Assembly (NCBI RefSeq): GCF_000337775.1
Contig: NZ_AOLQ01000038.1
Coordinates: 1 to 64,000 of the forward strand
Direction of reading: 5' to 3'
Length of the DNA stretch: 64,000 nucleotides
Source of the DNA: Haloarcula vallismortis ATCC 29715
Lineage (GTDB): Archaea > Halobacteriota > Halobacteria > Halobacteriales > Haloarculaceae
Below the pieces are notes generated by a model. The model worked only from the letters and a program-made list of their open reading frames with translations, had not been told where the DNA came from and made no database searches. A program made the position numbers and the translations under genes. This document shows, one piece after another, positions 62,049 through 64,000 of this stretch. Within the stretch, counting starts at the first letter, position 1, and the number at the start of each line of letters is the position of its first letter.

Positions 62049-62381
62049 TCAGTGCGCGGACATCTCGGACAGGACGTTGACACAGTACACGCCGACGATG
62101 ATAAGCAGGATGCCGACGGCACCGGGGAGGTCGATTGGCTCGTCGAACACGGCAATCCCGATGGCGGCCACGCCGACGATTCCCAGCGCGGCCCAAGTGC
62201 CGTAGACGACGCCGATGGGGAGGTCTTCGAGCGTCAGCGACACCAGGTAGAAGGCCAGGCCGTAGCCGACGACGACGCCGAGGCTGGGGACAGGGCGTGA
62301 GAACCCTTCTGAGAGTTTCAGCGACGTTGTCCCGAGCAGTTCGGACACGATAGCGGCTCCGAGGAGGGCGTACGGGTTCAC
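62049..62381 (-). CDS. SMR-family multidrug/guanidinium exporter
   Basis: 110 residues, four TM helices. AAIVSELLGTTSLKLSEGF carries the essential membrane Glu, followed by PIGVVYGTWAALGIVGVA with the GxxxY(A/T)xW signature. The GTG start is about 30 bp after GTATATTATC (minus strand, 62408-62417), so leaderless. It is a dimeric H+-coupled exporter of cations or guanidinium. No paired SMR gene is present. Confidence 0.9.
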   Translation of the reverse strand: MNPYALLGAAIVSELLGTTSLKLSEGFSRPVPSLGVVVGYGLAFYLVSLTLEDLPIGVVYGTWAALGIVGVAAIGIAVFDEPIDLPGAVGILLIIVGVYCVNVLSEMSAH

Positions 62382-62525
62382 GGTTCACTCGCCGAGAATT
62401 GTGGACAGATAATATACATTTCGGCTGTCGTCGCGGTGCCGAGTAGCCCTTCCGAGTCGGTGACGACCCGGTCACCGTCCTGTGAATAAACCGCGGACAA
62501 CGGGCGACACTCCCCCTCTCATGTG

Positions 62526-62535
62526 GCTTTATCTC
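62526..62535 (+). promoter_or_regulatory. TATA box before the small ORF and F420-type oxidoreductase
   Basis: GCTTTATCTC lies 23-32 bp before the ATG at 62558. A start there would make the small ORF leaderless and give the oxidoreductase gene a leader of about 75 bases. Confidence 0.5.
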
Positions 62536-62557
62536 CCGTGCGGCCGCACTGCGAGCC

Positions 62558-62635
62558 ATGTCTCAGGCACAGACGTTCCAGTCGCTAACAGGCGTCCAGC
62601 TAGTCATCGCTCGACGCGTGGAGGGCGACAGATGA
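62558..62635 (+). CDS. candidate 25-codon leaderless upstream ORF
   Basis: Starts MSQAQ, 28 bp after the TATA centre, and ends RVEGDR. Its stop TGA at 62633 overlaps the ATG of the next gene (ATGA), the arrangement for translational coupling. It is too short to assign a function. Compatible with either a small protein or a regulatory leader peptide; no similarity is claimed. Confidence 0.4.
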   Translation: MSQAQTFQSLTGVQLVIARRVEGDR

Positions 62636-63630
62636 CAGCGCGAGACGTGTATCTCCCGGTCGCGGCACAGCCGTCGGTCGACACGCTGGTCGAGATGAGC
62701 CAGCAGGCCGAGGACAGTGGCTACGACCGGGTCTGGCTCCCGGAGACGTGGGGCCGGGACGCGGTGACGACACTGACCAGCATCGCCGAACACACGTCGA
62801 CGGTCGGCCTCGGGTCATCGATTCTGAACGTGTATTCGCGGTCGCCGGCATTGCTTGGCCAGACCGCAGCGACACTGCAGGAAGTCTCGGATGGCCGCTT
62901 CCGCGCTGGCGTCGGCCCGTCCGGGCCTATCGTCATCGAGGGCTGGCACGGCCGTGAGTTCGAAAGCCCGCTGAAGTACACGCGGGAGACTGTCGATATC
63001 ATGAAACTGGTGCTCGCCGGGGACACGGTCGAGTACGACGGGGACATCTTTTCGTTGTCCGGGTTCCGACTGCGCTGTGAACCGCCCGAACCCGCCCCAC
63101 CCGTGGACGCCGGTGGCCTCGGTCCGAAGTCCGTCGAACTCGCCGGTCGCTTCGCCGACGGCTGGCACGCGCTCATGCTGACCGCTGACGGACTGCGGGA
63201 CCGGCTCGAAGACTTCGAGCACGGCGCAGACCTCGGCGACCGCGACCGCGCCGACCAGCGAGTGACACTGTCGCTGACGTGCTGTGCGATGGACGACCGG
63301 GAGCAGGCCCGCGAACTGGCCCGGCAGCACGTCGCGTTCTATATCGGCGGGATGGGGACGTTCTACCGCGACGCGCTGGCCCGGCAGGGATACGAAGACA
63401 CCGCCTATGAGATTGCCGAGCAGTGGGGGTCAGGCAACAAAGCGGCTGCCGTCGACGCGATCAGTGACGAGCTACTGGACAGCATTGCCGTCGCCGGCAC
63501 GCCCGAGGAATGCCGCGACCGCATCGCGAAGTTCGAGGACATCGATGGCGTAGACGCAATCAACATCTCGTTCCCCCGGGCTGCTGAGCGGGACACTATC
63601 GACACGACCATCGACGTGTTAGCGCCCTGA
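62632..63630 (+). CDS. F420-type LLM-class oxidoreductase
   Basis: 332 residues from the ATG at 62632. It is a luciferase-like TIM barrel: GYDRVWLPETWGRDAVTTL, VGLGSSILNVYSRSPALLGQTAATL and RFRAGVGPSGP, then PPVDAGGLGPKSVELAGRFADGWHAL. This resembles F420-dependent rather than FMN-dependent members, a common haloarchaeal TIGR-type family. The substrate is unknown. The longer frame from 62482 starts before the promoter and is rejected. Confidence 0.88.
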   Translation: MTARDVYLPVAAQPSVDTLVEMSQQAEDSGYDRVWLPETWGRDAVTTLTSIAEHTSTVGLGSSILNVYSRSPALLGQTAATLQEVSDGRFRAGVGPSGPIVIEGWHGREFESPLKYTRETVDIMKLVLAGDTVEYDGDIFSLSGFRLRCEPPEPAPPVDAGGLGPKSVELAGRFADGWHALMLTADGLRDRLEDFEHGADLGDRDRADQRVTLSLTCCAMDDREQARELARQHVAFYIGGMGTFYRDALARQGYEDTAYEIAEQWGSGNKAAAVDAISDELLDSIAVAGTPEECRDRIAKFEDIDGVDAINISFPRAAERDTIDTTIDVLAP

Positions 63631-63645
63631 GTCGGGGAGTCGTTT

Positions 63646-64000
63646 TCAGTTGGCCGCTACTGGCTCGATGGCGTCACGACGGCCGTCGAGCACGCCGAAA
63701 CGCTCGTCGCGGCGCTGCTCCAGCCAGAACAACAGGCGTTCGGCCCAGCGGAGTTTCTGTCGCTTTTCGTCGGTCACTGACGGGTCGTCGAAGTCCCAGC
63801 CCGGAAAGACCAGCGAGCCAGCGCCGAAGTGATCCGCGAGGAACGCGGCGCGGTCGCCGTCGGTGAAGCCGCCGTAGTTGCGGACCGGCGGTGCAGGTGT
63901 CGCCTGCGTCGTCGGCACGACGAACTCGCTTTCGTAGGTCGGAATATGTGCCTCCAGTGCCGGGATGTTGTCGCCGTGGGCGTGGGCGACGACCGGCGTC
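63646..64000 (-). CDS. mptE: 6-hydroxymethyl-7,8-dihydropterin pyrophosphokinase MptE, C-terminal part
   Basis: The 5' end is outside the window; 118 codons are seen. VVAHAHGDN, TTQATPAPPVRNYGGFTDGDRAAFL and GWDFDDP match the DUF115/MptE family, which adds pyrophosphate to the pterin alcohol in archaeal folate or methanopterin synthesis, replacing FolK. The C-terminal tail LRWAERLLFWLEQRR is typical. It is convergent with the oxidoreductase gene, 15 bp from its stop. Confidence 0.85.
   Translation of the reverse strand, partial: TPVVAHAHGDNIPALEAHIPTYESEFVVPTTQATPAPPVRNYGGFTDGDRAAFLADHFGAGSLVFPGWDFDDPSVTDEKRQKLRWAERLLFWLEQRRDERFGVLDGRRDAIEPVAAN

Noticed and set aside
1-64000. Search for CRISPR arrays, rRNA, tRNA, intact IS elements and integration sites
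   Set aside because: None could be recognised by reading. No spaced direct repeats, no transposase, no integrase.

Overview
The window is haloarchaeal chromosome, most probably Haloarcula or a close relative; the genus is my inference. The DNA is GC-rich apart from short AT-rich promoters. The proteins are strongly acidic (rich in Asp and Glu). Many genes start 24-32 bp downstream of a TATA box and so are probably leaderless. The information-processing genes (PriS, Gins51, L21e, Rpb4, aEF1B) are archaeal. I see no rRNA, tRNA, CRISPR array, intact insertion sequence or prophage. Gene density is high and the region reads as ordinary chromosome rather than a mobile island.

Layout. 1-4.5 kb: a broken PurD-like gene, an Hsp20-fold protein, a DUF368 polyprenyl-phosphate carrier, an old-yellow-enzyme and a beta-RFAP-synthase-like GHMP protein. 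4.5-9 kb: ilvD, a zinc ribbon, a sensor kinase and a UPF0173 hydrolase. 9.2-13 kb: a metal-related pair (Tat lipoprotein binding protein and a P1B-2 metal ATPase), each with a DtxR-type palindrome at its promoter. 13-18 kb: an HtrA protease and the replication operon GNAT-priS-gins51. 18-29 kb: membrane proteins, two MscS-type channels, PAC2, an eIF2B-like protein, UspA, 5'-nucleotidase, dodecin and IscA. 29-38.8 kb: PhoD with cohesin-like and dockerin parts, hisD, a degenerate AAA-like protein, YchF, a sugar-type oxidoreductase and isomerase, CBS and AIM24 proteins.

38.9-46.1 kb holds the translation/transcription block (zinc finger, aEF1B, L21e, Rpb4, DUF655, KsgA, HemK2-type methylase), followed by methionine synthase as two tandem genes under a promoter framed by a perfect 8-bp inverted repeat. 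46.1-46.9 kb is a gene-poor, partly AT-rich gap. 47.4-50.7 kb is a MacB-like ABC exporter operon with a surface protein. 50.8-55.3 kb: PfkB kinase, phosphotransferase, GAF histidine kinase and a dihydropteroate-synthase-like protein. 55.4-61.2 kb is a divergent locus with two APC permeases, each paired with a half-size TrkA/RCK protein; one arm also carries UspA domains, free and fused. The end holds a HAD hydrolase, an SMR transporter, an F420-type oxidoreductase preceded by a candidate 25-codon leaderless ORF, and the C-terminal part of MptE.

Common threads: pterin/folate metabolism (beta-RFAP-like, DHPS-like, MptE, and methionine synthase as folate consumer), metal homeostasis, and osmotic/ionic stress (MscS, RCK-linked permeases, Usp). 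The most notable unexplained signals are the metE-promoter inverted repeat, the paired DtxR-type operators, the RCK-APC-Usp locus, the Walker-A-less AAA-like protein, and several family members lacking their catalytic residues.
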